From NCBI GenBank assembly GCA_938045315.1, contig CALINM010000050.1, positions 1 to 40,015 of the forward strand: a DNA stretch of 40,015 nt, in the 5' to 3' direction. Below, piece by piece: positions 1 through 8,555 of the stretch. The translations under genes were made by a program, and so were the position numbers. The notes below the pieces were generated by a model. That model worked only from the letters and a program-made list of their open reading frames with translations. It had not been told where the DNA came from and did not search any database. Numbering within the stretch: position 1 is the first letter of the stretch; every line of letters starts with the position of its first letter. This DNA is from an uncultured bacterium. Its GTDB lineage: Bacteria; CALINM01.

Positions 1-125
1 AGCGATACCGAAATTAGGGTTAGCGAAGTTCCAGATATCCTGCCATTTTTGTGCTTTATAGAAGTCTTAGGCCTTCTTGATTTGTCTTCTAAGTCACCAT
101 CTCTTGATCTTCTTACGGTATTTCT
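1..125 (-). pseudogene. Possible transposase/integrase HTH fragment (degenerate)
   Basis: Reverse-strand reading gives ...TVRRSRDGDLEDKSRRPKTSIKHKNG..., resembling the 'GLEGLxDRSRRPK' segment of IS481/IS3-like transposases; no intact ORF. Confidence 0.3.
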
Positions 126-516
126 CGTTGTTTAAAATAAAATGGGAGTCTTATAAACATTGCCACCCTTACTTAATAAAACCCTTCTTATCATCTCTAC
201 TCATCATGGTAAACAAAGTGTCTGTCCCCAATTTTCTGTATAGGATATAATACTCATACGCTTTGCCTCCATCCTGTTAGAAATTTTGGGATTCTATCCC
301 AAGTTAGGTGTAGTGACATAATTATGCCAAGAATGTGAGATATAGCAGTCAATATTTTTACCTTTCCTAACTTTTTACTTTCACTCATATCTCTTCCTAA
401 AAAAACTTTTTCTTCACATTTACTACACACTTGCTGGTTAATATGTCCATACCTATTTGAGCCTTTTTTAAATCAAAGGGTTGACAAAAAAAGTTATTAA
501 TTTTAATGTAAAATAC

Positions 517-1461
517 ATGAACATTGCAGTATTTGGGCTTGGAGCAATAGGCATTGTTTATGCTGTTTCTTTAAAAAATGCTGGTCATAGAGTTTTTGGG
601 GTAACCAAAGAAATATATCTAAAATATTTTAAAGACAAAAAATTTAAAATTAAAGGTATCTTTGGCGAAAAAGAAGTGGTACTTGATGGTGTATACAGTG
701 ACTGTGAGCCTCTAAAAAATTATGACATTGATTTGGTAATACTCTCAGTTAAATCTTTTGACACACAAAGGGCAATAAAGGAAATAAAAAAAATTGTTAA
801 AGCCAATACATACGTCCTTTTAGCTCAAAACGGGTATGGTAATTATGAAATAGCAAGTAGGGTATTGGGCGTAGAGCATGTTATATTAGGTAGAGTAATT
901 TTTGGATCCAAGCTTGTAAATAAAAATTTTGCAGAAGTTACAGTTATAGCAGATGATGTAATAATCGGGCAGCCTGATCAAGCTATTGACAGGTCAGTCC
1001 TTGTCGGAATCTCTGAAATGATGAATGAAGGAGGTATTCCTACTAAATATTCAGAGGATGTATATCCAATTTTGTGGGATAAAATAATTTATAATTGTGC
1101 GCTAAATCCTTTAGGTGCCATATTAGAATGCAATTATGGCACACTGGCTTCAAATAAAAATACGAGAAAAATTATGAATAGTGTAATTAAAGAAATCTTT
1201 ACTGTTACAAAGGCAAATAACATTAAACTAAACTGGCAAAACCATGAAGAATATATTGATTTTTTTTATAATAAACTAATTCCCCCCACAAAAGAGCATT
1301 ATCCATCTATGTATTATGATTTAAAAGCAGGGAAAAAAACAGAAATTGATGCTTTAAACTTTGCAATTGTGATTTTAGGTAATAAAAAAAATGTAACGTG
1401 CCCCGTAAATGAAGTTTTATCTAATCTCATAAAATCAAAAGAGAAATTTTTTAATCACTAA
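517..1461 (+). CDS. Ketopantoate reductase-like (ApbA/PanE family) dehydrogenase
   Basis: N-terminal Rossmann motif MNIAVFGLGAIG, VILSVKSF, LLAQNGYGN; C-terminal PSMYYDLKAGKKTEIDALN typical of the ApbA C-domain. ORF opens at 481 (TTG), ATG at 517 preferred. Confidence 0.85.
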   Translation: MNIAVFGLGAIGIVYAVSLKNAGHRVFGVTKEIYLKYFKDKKFKIKGIFGEKEVVLDGVYSDCEPLKNYDIDLVILSVKSFDTQRAIKEIKKIVKANTYVLLAQNGYGNYEIASRVLGVEHVILGRVIFGSKLVNKNFAEVTVIADDVIIGQPDQAIDRSVLVGISEMMNEGGIPTKYSEDVYPILWDKIIYNCALNPLGAILECNYGTLASNKNTRKIMNSVIKEIFTVTKANNIKLNWQNHEEYIDFFYNKLIPPTKEHYPSMYYDLKAGKKTEIDALNFAIVILGNKKNVTCPVNEVLSNLIKSKEKFFNH

Positions 1462-1475
1462 TCGAAGTGGCAGTT

Positions 1476-1497
1476 TTTAACCGTTTTTTTGGTTAAA
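1476..1497. promoter_or_regulatory. Inverted repeat TTTAACC-N8-GGTTAAA: candidate enhancer-binding site (or weak terminator of the upstream gene)
   Basis: Perfect 7-bp arms; similar element (TTTTAACC-N9-GGTTATA) at the equivalent position upstream of oah. Confidence 0.4.
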
Positions 1498-1579
1498 TTT
1501 TATCTTTAAAAAATATTATGAGATATTTTTTTGTGATATAAATTTTTCAATACTATCAAATAATCAATCAACGAAAAAA

Positions 1580-1597
1580 TTGGCATAACGATTGCTT
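1580..1597 (+). promoter_or_regulatory. Sigma-54 (-24/-12) promoter
   Basis: TTGGCATAACGATTGCTT: TGGCA(C>T)-N5-TTGC, GG to GC spacing 12 as in the consensus; upstream of the bcr/bzd-like operon. Confidence 0.7.
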
Positions 1598-1641
1598 TTA
1601 ATCTTTTTAAAACGATTTTTTATTTATTTAAGGATGAAGAT

Positions 1642-2415
1642 ATGTATTTTGCAGGGCTTGATGTGGGTGCCCGATATACCAAAACTTTAATAATTGATGG
1701 TGATGCAAGAGTTTTATCAAAGAAAATGAGTACATCTGGTTTCGATAACAATATAATTTCGAAAAATTTACTCAACAACCTGTGTATGGAACTGGGCATT
1801 ACATTAGAGGAGATAAATAAGATAGGAGTTACTGGTTGTGGTAAAAAAAATATCGATTTTGCAAATTATGAGTTTTCAGAAACTATGGTAGCAGCAAAAT
1901 CTGTATTTTTTTTTAATAAAAATGTAAGAACAATAATAGAGGTGGGAGCTGAAGAAAGCAGGGTTGTGAAATTAAATAGCGATGGCAGGATAATTGATTC
2001 AGTGATTAATGAAAAGTGTGCTGCGGGGACAGGTACATTCGTTGAGCTCATGGCAAGAACTCTGGAGATAACACTTAAAGATTTTAGTGAGTTATCCATG
2101 AAGTCAGAAAAGAAGATCCCTATGAATGCCCATTGTATTGTATTTGCTGAGTCAGAAGTTGTTTCGTTAATCCACTCAGGTGTGGACAAAAAAGACATTG
2201 TAAGGGCTGTAAATGATGCTATAGCAAGTAGAATTGCCTCTATGGCAAGAAGGGTCAAAGTGGAAGCAGAAGTTGCTCTTATAGGGGGGCTTGCAAAAAA
2301 TTCTGGATTTGTTTTTTCGTTAAAAAATAACCTTGAATTGGATAACATTGTAATACCAGACGATCCAGAATATATGGGTGCCTTTGGTGCTGCACTTTTA
2401 ACAAGGGAGTTATGA
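1642..2415 (+). CDS. Benzoyl-CoA reductase ATPase subunit, BadF/BadG/BcrA/BcrD family (BzdP/BcrD-like)
   Basis: GLDVGARYTKTLII, EVGAEESRVVKL, NEKCAAGTGTFVELMA, GGLAKNSG, GAFGAALL: ASKHA ATPase motifs with Cys ligands of the activator family. Confidence 0.85.
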   Translation: MYFAGLDVGARYTKTLIIDGDARVLSKKMSTSGFDNNIISKNLLNNLCMELGITLEEINKIGVTGCGKKNIDFANYEFSETMVAAKSVFFFNKNVRTIIEVGAEESRVVKLNSDGRIIDSVINEKCAAGTGTFVELMARTLEITLKDFSELSMKSEKKIPMNAHCIVFAESEVVSLIHSGVDKKDIVRAVNDAIASRIASMARRVKVEAEVALIGGLAKNSGFVFSLKNNLELDNIVIPDDPEYMGAFGAALLTREL

Positions 2416-2436
2416 TTCTTTTTTGAGAGGAATAGG

Positions 2437-3318
2437 ATGTTAATGGGGAAAAAAGATTATTGGAGATGGTCAGAAAATGTTTATATAGATAGAAATAAGG
2501 ACTGGAGGCAGGGTGAAATTATAACCTGTGGTATTGATGTTGGCTCGGTAAGTACTAAAGCTGTTATCATGGTTGATGGTAGTTTGTATGCTTATAGCGT
2601 TATAAGAACGGGAGTAAATGCTCAGGAAAATGCAAAAAAAGCATTTTTCCCCATGGAAGAGGAGACGGGAATCAAAATTGAGAATTGCAGTTATATCGTT
2701 GGTACAGGTTATGGCAGAATTAATATCCCTTTCGCCCACAAAACAATTACTGAAATTGCATGTCATGGTAAAGGTGCAAGTTTTGTGGGAGGGAAAAAAA
2801 TAAGAACCATTCTTGATATGGGTGGACAGGATTGCAAGGCTATTCATATAGACGAAGAAGGTAGAGTTACAAATTTTCTTATGAATGATAAATGTGCCGC
2901 GGGAACAGGAAGGGGACTGGAACTACTTGCAGAACTCCTGGAAATACCAATAGAAGAATTAGGTACAAGATCTTTCGATATTGATGAAGAACCTGAACCT
3001 ATAAGCAATGTTTGCGTTGTTTTTGCAAGAACAGAAGCATATGGTTTGTTAAAGAAGGGGTGGTCGAAGAACAAAGTGCTTGCAGCCTATCTTAGGGCAA
3101 TAGCTGAAAGAGTGTCTTCTTTAATCATGAGAATAGGTGTGGAACCAGAGTTTTTTGTATCCGGAGGTATTAGCAAAAACGTGGGAATTGTAAAAAGGAT
3201 TGAAAGGATAATTGGTCTGGAAGCTGTTAAGGTTGATATTGATTCCCAGATTATTGGTGCTCTTGGTGCAGCCATATTTGCAAAGGCATTATATGAAAAA
3301 GAAAGAGGTATAATTTGA
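2437..3318 (+). CDS. Benzoyl-CoA reductase ATPase subunit, BadF/BcrAD family (BzdQ/BcrA-like)
   Basis: KKDYWRW...ITCGIDVGSVSTKAVIMVDG, DMGGQDCKAI, NDKCAAGTGRGLE, FVSGGISKN, GALGAAIFA. Confidence 0.87.
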   Translation: MLMGKKDYWRWSENVYIDRNKDWRQGEIITCGIDVGSVSTKAVIMVDGSLYAYSVIRTGVNAQENAKKAFFPMEEETGIKIENCSYIVGTGYGRINIPFAHKTITEIACHGKGASFVGGKKIRTILDMGGQDCKAIHIDEEGRVTNFLMNDKCAAGTGRGLELLAELLEIPIEELGTRSFDIDEEPEPISNVCVVFARTEAYGLLKKGWSKNKVLAAYLRAIAERVSSLIMRIGVEPEFFVSGGISKNVGIVKRIERIIGLEAVKVDIDSQIIGALGAAIFAKALYEKERGII

Positions 3319-3596
3319 TAGTTCATTATGGTTATTTAGATGCTTCCGGTGAATATTTTATTACTGTTGATGATTCTAAATGTTCAGTTTGTATCGAGAA
3401 AGGTTGTATTAAAGCATGTCCAAAATCGATTTTTATGGAGAGTGAAAATGACTATGGAGAGAAGGTCATGATGGTAAAGGATGAAGTAAGAAAGATGCTT
3501 AAATATATTTGTGCCGAATGTAAACCGAGTGTAAATAGACCTCCTCTTCCCTGTGTTACGGCCTGTCCATATGATGCAATAACTCACAGCTGGTAG
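3315..3596 (+). CDS. Ferredoxin-like [4Fe-4S] protein (putative electron donor/partner of benzoyl-CoA reductase)
   Basis: Cys motifs CSVCIEKGCIKACP and CAECKPSVNRPPLPCVTACP; TTG start overlapping the upstream stop. Confidence 0.75.
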   Translation: MIVHYGYLDASGEYFITVDDSKCSVCIEKGCIKACPKSIFMESENDYGEKVMMVKDEVRKMLKYICAECKPSVNRPPLPCVTACPYDAITHSW

Positions 3597-3598
3597 TT

Positions 3599-3814
3599 AT
3601 GAGAGAAGAAGACTTGATAAAAGATGGATGGGAAAAGAGGGGGGTATATAGTGAACCAAGGCTTTCAGAGATATGTGAATTATATAGTGAACTGGGGTAT
3701 GAAGTTTTAGTGATATCCAATAAGGTTGCTGATAATGGTGAATGTAAAGTTTGTTACGATAAAGATAATAAGTTTGATCTTAAAACTGTTTTTACAAAAA
3801 AAGTAAAAAAGTAG
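3599..3814 (+). CDS. Small protein of unknown function with CxxC motif (71 aa)
   Basis: Operonic ORF; GWEKRGVYSEPRLSEICELYSELGYEV...GECKVCYD. Confidence 0.65.
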   Translation: MREEDLIKDGWEKRGVYSEPRLSEICELYSELGYEVLVISNKVADNGECKVCYDKDNKFDLKTVFTKKVKK

Positions 3815-3819
3815 GGAAT

Positions 3820-4257
3820 ATGGATATAATTATCAGGCCTTTAAAGAGAGAAGATCTAAATGATATTATAAAGATCGACTTTTCGATTACTGGTAAAGAT
3901 AGAAAAAATTATTACACAAGAAAGTTAGATGAAATTTTCATGGCAGGGAAGTTGTCCTGTTCTTTGGTAGCTGATGTGGATAATAAAGTCATAGGATTTC
4001 TAATAGGTCAGGTTTTTGAAGGTGAGTTTGGAATACCTGAAGGAGCTGCATATATTGATTCTTTAGGTATTTTGCCAGAGTATCAGAAATTAGGTATTGG
4101 TAGTCGATTAATGGAACAATTTATATCTAATATGAGAGCTGTAATGGTTAAAAAGATTTATACTTTAGTTGATTTTGATGATCTTAGACTAATAAAGTTT
4201 TTTGGTGCCCAGGGTTTTGTACCATCTAAAAGAATAAGTTTAGAACTGGAGTTATAA
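3820..4257 (+). CDS. GNAT-family N-acetyltransferase
   Basis: IIRPLKREDL, AYIDSLGILPEYQKLGIGSRLMEQF (acetyl-CoA binding motif), LRLIKFFGAQGF. Confidence 0.87.
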   Translation: MDIIIRPLKREDLNDIIKIDFSITGKDRKNYYTRKLDEIFMAGKLSCSLVADVDNKVIGFLIGQVFEGEFGIPEGAAYIDSLGILPEYQKLGIGSRLMEQFISNMRAVMVKKIYTLVDFDDLRLIKFFGAQGFVPSKRISLELEL

Positions 4258-4258
4258 T

Positions 4259-6121
4259 ATGCCAATTACAAGAAAAAGATTAACTATTGATCTAACGGAA
4301 AAAAAAGTATTTTGTGAAGAGATAAGTTTAAATGAGAGAAGAAGGTTCCTTGGGGGAAGGGGGTTAAATATTTCTAAACTTTTTAAAATGACCCACCAAA
4401 ATACAGATCCCCTTGGACCCGATAATGTATTGATTATTGGCGGAGGATTGTTGAATGGTCTTTATTTCGGAAGGTTGAACATTTCTGCTAAATCACCTGA
4501 AAGCGGATATTTGGGAGATTCAAATATTGGTGGATATTTCCCTTCTGAACTTGCAAGAACTGGTATCGGGCAGATTATCATTACCGGGAAGAGTAAAGAT
4601 CCAGTTTATATATTGATAAATAACAACAATGTAGAGATAAGAAAAGCATCCCATTTATGGGGGCTCGATACATATGAAACTCAGATAAAAATAAGAGAAG
4701 AGTTGAAATGTCCTGATGCAAAAATTTTATGCATAGGACCTGCGGGAGAAAATCTTGTTCGCTTTGCCAGTGTAGCTTCGGGATATAAGAGCATGGCTGG
4801 AAGAACTGGAATGGGGGCAGTTTTTGGAAGTAAAAATTTAAAGGCCCTAGTAGCAATTGGTTCTAAACCATTTCAAATATTTGATCCATCCATGTTTCAA
4901 AAAACGATTATAGCAGTAACAGAAAAATTAATGAAAACTGGATGGGCTAAGGCTTTAGGCAGATTTGGGTCACCCCTCTTATTACATTATGCCAACGAAA
5001 AGGGTTTTTTAAGCTATAGATATCATCAAAAAACAAGCATAGGAAGAGATGCTGAAAGTATAGAAGCTGAGGCGCTTGATAAATATGCCACAGGTATGGT
5101 TGCATGTAGTGGATGTCCTGTTCATTGTAGACACAGGTATAACTCAGATTCTAAATTTGGTATGCTTAAGGGTGAAGGCCCAGAATATGCATCGGTCTCA
5201 TCTTTTGGAAATCAATTAGGAAATCTTGATATTGAGGCAGTACTTCATTTAGTGGGAATATGTAATCGTCTTGGTATTGATACCATATCTGGTGGAGGTT
5301 ATTTAGGATGGGCTTTAACACTATATGAAAAGGGTATTATCGATGAGAAGCTTACGGGACTGAAGTTAGAGTGGGGCAATGTAGATGCTATAGAAAAGCT
5401 TCTGTATAAAATCGCAAAAAGAGAGGATTTTGGCGATATCCTTGCTGATGGCGTTTTTGCTGCTAAAAAACTGCCTGAAGAAGCAAAAAAGTATTTAATG
5501 CATATTAAGAATATTAGCATTGAAATGACCGATGAGAGGGTAGTTAAGGCTTTTGCGCTCGGGCTTGCAACATCTACCAGGGGTTGCTGTCATATGAGAA
5601 GCAGGGTGTCAATTGATGTTGTTCAGTACCCGAGGGAGCTATTGGCCAAATTTTATGAGGCAGATGTGGGACAAAGTTACAAAGAATATACTGGTAAATC
5701 AAAAATGGTTCACTGGCACGAGGTTTTCAATGCTATGGTTGATTCTGTAGGGATTTGTAGATTTGCAAGCGTTTTTAGTAGTATCAATGCAATAGATTAT
5801 GAGGATATTGCAAAACTTCTTTACAGTGCTACGGGGATTGATTTAACGCCCTTAGAACTTAAAGAATTAGGTGAGAGAATTTATACCCTTGAGAGATTAT
5901 ATATTGTTAGAGAGGGTATAAGGAGAAAAGACGATACCCTGCCTGATCACTACTTTGATGTGCCTGTACCTGATGGACCCGCTAAGGGACATTTTATTGA
6001 TAGGGCTGAATTTGAAAAAATGTTGGATGAATATTATGAACTTCATGGGTGGGATAAAAATGGAGTTCCAAAAAAGGAGACATTAGTAAAATTAGGTCTG
6101 GAGGAGTACAGTGAAAATTAA
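4259..6121 (+). CDS. Aldehyde:ferredoxin oxidoreductase (AOR) family tungsten enzyme
   Basis: FLGGRGLNISKLF, ACSGCPVHCRHRY ([4Fe-4S] ligands), YASVSSFGNQLGNLD, GLATSTRGCCHMRSR; AOR domain layout. Confidence 0.9.
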   Translation: MPITRKRLTIDLTEKKVFCEEISLNERRRFLGGRGLNISKLFKMTHQNTDPLGPDNVLIIGGGLLNGLYFGRLNISAKSPESGYLGDSNIGGYFPSELARTGIGQIIITGKSKDPVYILINNNNVEIRKASHLWGLDTYETQIKIREELKCPDAKILCIGPAGENLVRFASVASGYKSMAGRTGMGAVFGSKNLKALVAIGSKPFQIFDPSMFQKTIIAVTEKLMKTGWAKALGRFGSPLLLHYANEKGFLSYRYHQKTSIGRDAESIEAEALDKYATGMVACSGCPVHCRHRYNSDSKFGMLKGEGPEYASVSSFGNQLGNLDIEAVLHLVGICNRLGIDTISGGGYLGWALTLYEKGIIDEKLTGLKLEWGNVDAIEKLLYKIAKREDFGDILADGVFAAKKLPEEAKKYLMHIKNISIEMTDERVVKAFALGLATSTRGCCHMRSRVSIDVVQYPRELLAKFYEADVGQSYKEYTGKSKMVHWHEVFNAMVDSVGICRFASVFSSINAIDYEDIAKLLYSATGIDLTPLELKELGERIYTLERLYIVREGIRRKDDTLPDHYFDVPVPDGPAKGHFIDRAEFEKMLDEYYELHGWDKNGVPKKETLVKLGLEEYSEN

Positions 6122-6497
6122 GGTTGATGAAAAAAAGTGTACCGGCTGTGGACTTTGTGAAGTCATTTGTAGCCTTTCCCATATGGGTATTGTTGATAGA
6201 AATCAGTCAGCAATAAGGATCATTATGGATGATTTAGGCGATAGCATACATAAACCAAGAGTTTGTAGACAGTGTATTAAAATGAAATGCTTGGAGGATG
6301 ATTTGGGGAAAAATCCATCCCTAAACGTAGAGGAGGAGCGGAAAAAGTTTATATGGGAATCTATAAAACGATATGAGTTATGCCCCTTTGAGGGATGTTT
6401 TGCGTATAATGACAAAGTTTATCACTGCAATTTATGCGATGGCGAGCCCCAGTGTGTCAAAGTTTGTACTCAGGGGGCTCTAACTATAACAGAATAA
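6111..6497 (+). CDS. [4Fe-4S] ferredoxin-type partner of AOR (AorB/BamC-like)
   Basis: CTGCGLCEVICS, CRQCIKMKC, CNLCDGEPQCVKVC; start overlaps the AOR stop. Confidence 0.8.
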   Translation: MKIKVDEKKCTGCGLCEVICSLSHMGIVDRNQSAIRIIMDDLGDSIHKPRVCRQCIKMKCLEDDLGKNPSLNVEEERKKFIWESIKRYELCPFEGCFAYNDKVYHCNLCDGEPQCVKVCTQGALTITE

Positions 6498-6508
6498 GGA
6501 GAAGGAAG

Positions 6509-7699
6509 ATGAAAGAAGCTTATAATGACATAGTTTTTGTATCCGCTGTAAGAAGTCCTATGGGAAAGTTTGGTGGCACACTCAGAGATATGCCAGTATA
6601 TGAATTAGGTGGACATGTAATTAAAGAAGCTCTAAAAAGATGTTGTATTCTACCCCATGAGATTGATGAAGCGATTTTAGGTAATTGCAGGCAGGCTGGA
6701 AATGGTCCAAATCCCGCAAGGAGTGCAATTCTTTTAGGTGGAGTAGACAAAAAAGTGCCAGCAAATACTGTAAATATGGCATGTCCATCGGGTATGCTCA
6801 GTATGTATTATGCTATAAGAGCAATAAAAGATGGTTCAAATATTGTTCTGTGTGGCGGTATGGAGAGTATGAGTACAATACCTTATCTATTAAAAAATGT
6901 AAGGTGGGAAGGCTTCAGGATGGGTGACAGGGTTCTTATGGATGGTTGGGGAGACAGTATTGATCCCATTGTTAATATGGGCATGGGTATGACGGCGGAA
7001 AATCTTGTGGAAAAATATGGATTGAAAAGGGAAGAATTAGATGAATTTGCTGTTGAGAGTCATTTGAAAGCAGCTAAAGCAAAGAATAGTGGTTATTTTA
7101 AAGAAGAGATTGTTCCAATACCGGTTAAAACAAAAGATGGGGGTGAGATTATTTTTTCAGAGGATGAATCTATAAGGGAAGACACGAATTTAGATAAAAT
7201 GGCTAAAATTCCTCCTGCTTTTAAAAAAGGGGGATGTGTTACAGCGGGTAACTCCTGTGGTCTTACAGATGGTGCTGCAATGCTTGTTGCTATGAAAAGA
7301 GATGTGGCTAGGGCTCGTGGACTGAAGCCCCTTTTCTCATTGGTAAATTTTGCCCAAACGGCTTGTGAAAATGCATATATGGGAGAAGGACCTGGGTATT
7401 CAATTCCCATGGTGCTGGAAAAATCAGGCCTGACACTTAATGATATTGACTTAATAGAGGTCAATGAAGCCTTTGCAGCACAGATGCTTACAAATGAGAG
7501 GATGCTTAAATGGGATAGAAGTAAAGTTAATATAAATGGTGGGGCTATTGCTCTAGGACATCCAACAGGTTGTAGCGGTGCAAGGATAGTAGTTACTCTT
7601 TATTATTCTTTAAAAAGACTGGATAAAGAACTAGGACTTGCAGCAATTTGTGGTGCCGGTGGTGTAACTACCGCGTGCATCATAAAAAGAGAAAGTTAA
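6509..7699 (+). CDS. Thiolase (acetyl-CoA C-acyltransferase)
   Basis: VRSPMGKFGG, NMACPSGM (active Cys), EVNEAFAAQ, NGGAIALGHPTGCSGAR, CGAGGVTTACI; ATG at 6509 with RBS. Confidence 0.92.
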   Translation: MKEAYNDIVFVSAVRSPMGKFGGTLRDMPVYELGGHVIKEALKRCCILPHEIDEAILGNCRQAGNGPNPARSAILLGGVDKKVPANTVNMACPSGMLSMYYAIRAIKDGSNIVLCGGMESMSTIPYLLKNVRWEGFRMGDRVLMDGWGDSIDPIVNMGMGMTAENLVEKYGLKREELDEFAVESHLKAAKAKNSGYFKEEIVPIPVKTKDGGEIIFSEDESIREDTNLDKMAKIPPAFKKGGCVTAGNSCGLTDGAAMLVAMKRDVARARGLKPLFSLVNFAQTACENAYMGEGPGYSIPMVLEKSGLTLNDIDLIEVNEAFAAQMLTNERMLKWDRSKVNINGGAIALGHPTGCSGARIVVTLYYSLKRLDKELGLAAICGAGGVTTACIIKRES

Positions 7700-7740
7700 T
7701 CTACATATTTTTAAAAAGTCTTTTTAATAGGGAGGTATAT

Positions 7741-8487
7741 ATGATTGATCTTAAAGGTAAGGTTGCTCTTGTAACAGGAGGTTCAAGGGGTATTGGTGCT
7801 GAGATAGTTAAAACATTAGCTAAATGTGGGGCTGACCTGGCATTTAATTATGTAAAAAGTGAGGATAAGGCACTTTCTTTAAAAAAAGAAATTGAAGATA
7901 TGGGCAGAAGGTCGTTTATTTATAAGTGTGATGTTGTTGACTACCAGGATGCTGAGAATATGGTCAAAGAAGTTATTGCAAACCTTGGGGGGATACATAT
8001 ATTGGTTTGCAATGCTGGGGTCAACTGGGATGGCGTACTCTGGAAAATGACACCCGAGCAATGGAATAGAGTCATCTCAGTTGATCTAACTGGTACTTTT
8101 AATTTTATGAGGGCAGTAGCACCTATTTTTAAAGAACAAAATTATGGGAAAATCGTTAATATAACCTCTATTAATGGTTTAAGGGGTAAGTTTGGACAGA
8201 CGAACTACTCAGCAGCCAAATCAGGTGTTCATGGTTTAACAAAAGCAGCTGCTAAAGACTTAGGGAAATTTGGTATAAATGTTAATGCTGTAGCACCGGG
8301 TTTTATATTAACAGAAATGGGCGAATCCATGCCCGATGAATTCAAAAAAATAGCTATTGAAGAAAGTGCATTAAAAAGACCTGGACTTCCAGAGGATGTG
8401 GCAAACCTTGTAGCTTTTCTTGTATCTGATTTGGCTAAACACATAACTGGTGAGATCATTAAAGTAGATGGTGGGCAATATATTTAG
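7741..8487 (+). CDS. Short-chain dehydrogenase/reductase (FabG-like; candidate 3-hydroxyacyl-CoA dehydrogenase)
   Basis: VALVTGGSRGIGAE, CNAGVNWDG, NYSAAKSG, VAPGFILTEM; ATG at 7741 with AGGGAGG. Confidence 0.9.
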   Translation: MIDLKGKVALVTGGSRGIGAEIVKTLAKCGADLAFNYVKSEDKALSLKKEIEDMGRRSFIYKCDVVDYQDAENMVKEVIANLGGIHILVCNAGVNWDGVLWKMTPEQWNRVISVDLTGTFNFMRAVAPIFKEQNYGKIVNITSINGLRGKFGQTNYSAAKSGVHGLTKAAAKDLGKFGINVNAVAPGFILTEMGESMPDEFKKIAIEESALKRPGLPEDVANLVAFLVSDLAKHITGEIIKVDGGQYI

Positions 8488-8555
8488 TTTTTTAATAACA
8501 GGGAAGCCGTTAAAAAAATTTAGCCCTTGTAACTAAAATTTGAGAGTGAGAGAAG

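Noticed and set aside
1866-2348. 160-aa antisense ORF opposite the BadF-type ATPase gene
   Set aside because: Low-complexity Ser/Thr-rich translation, fully overlaps a strongly supported gene, no RBS or motif support.
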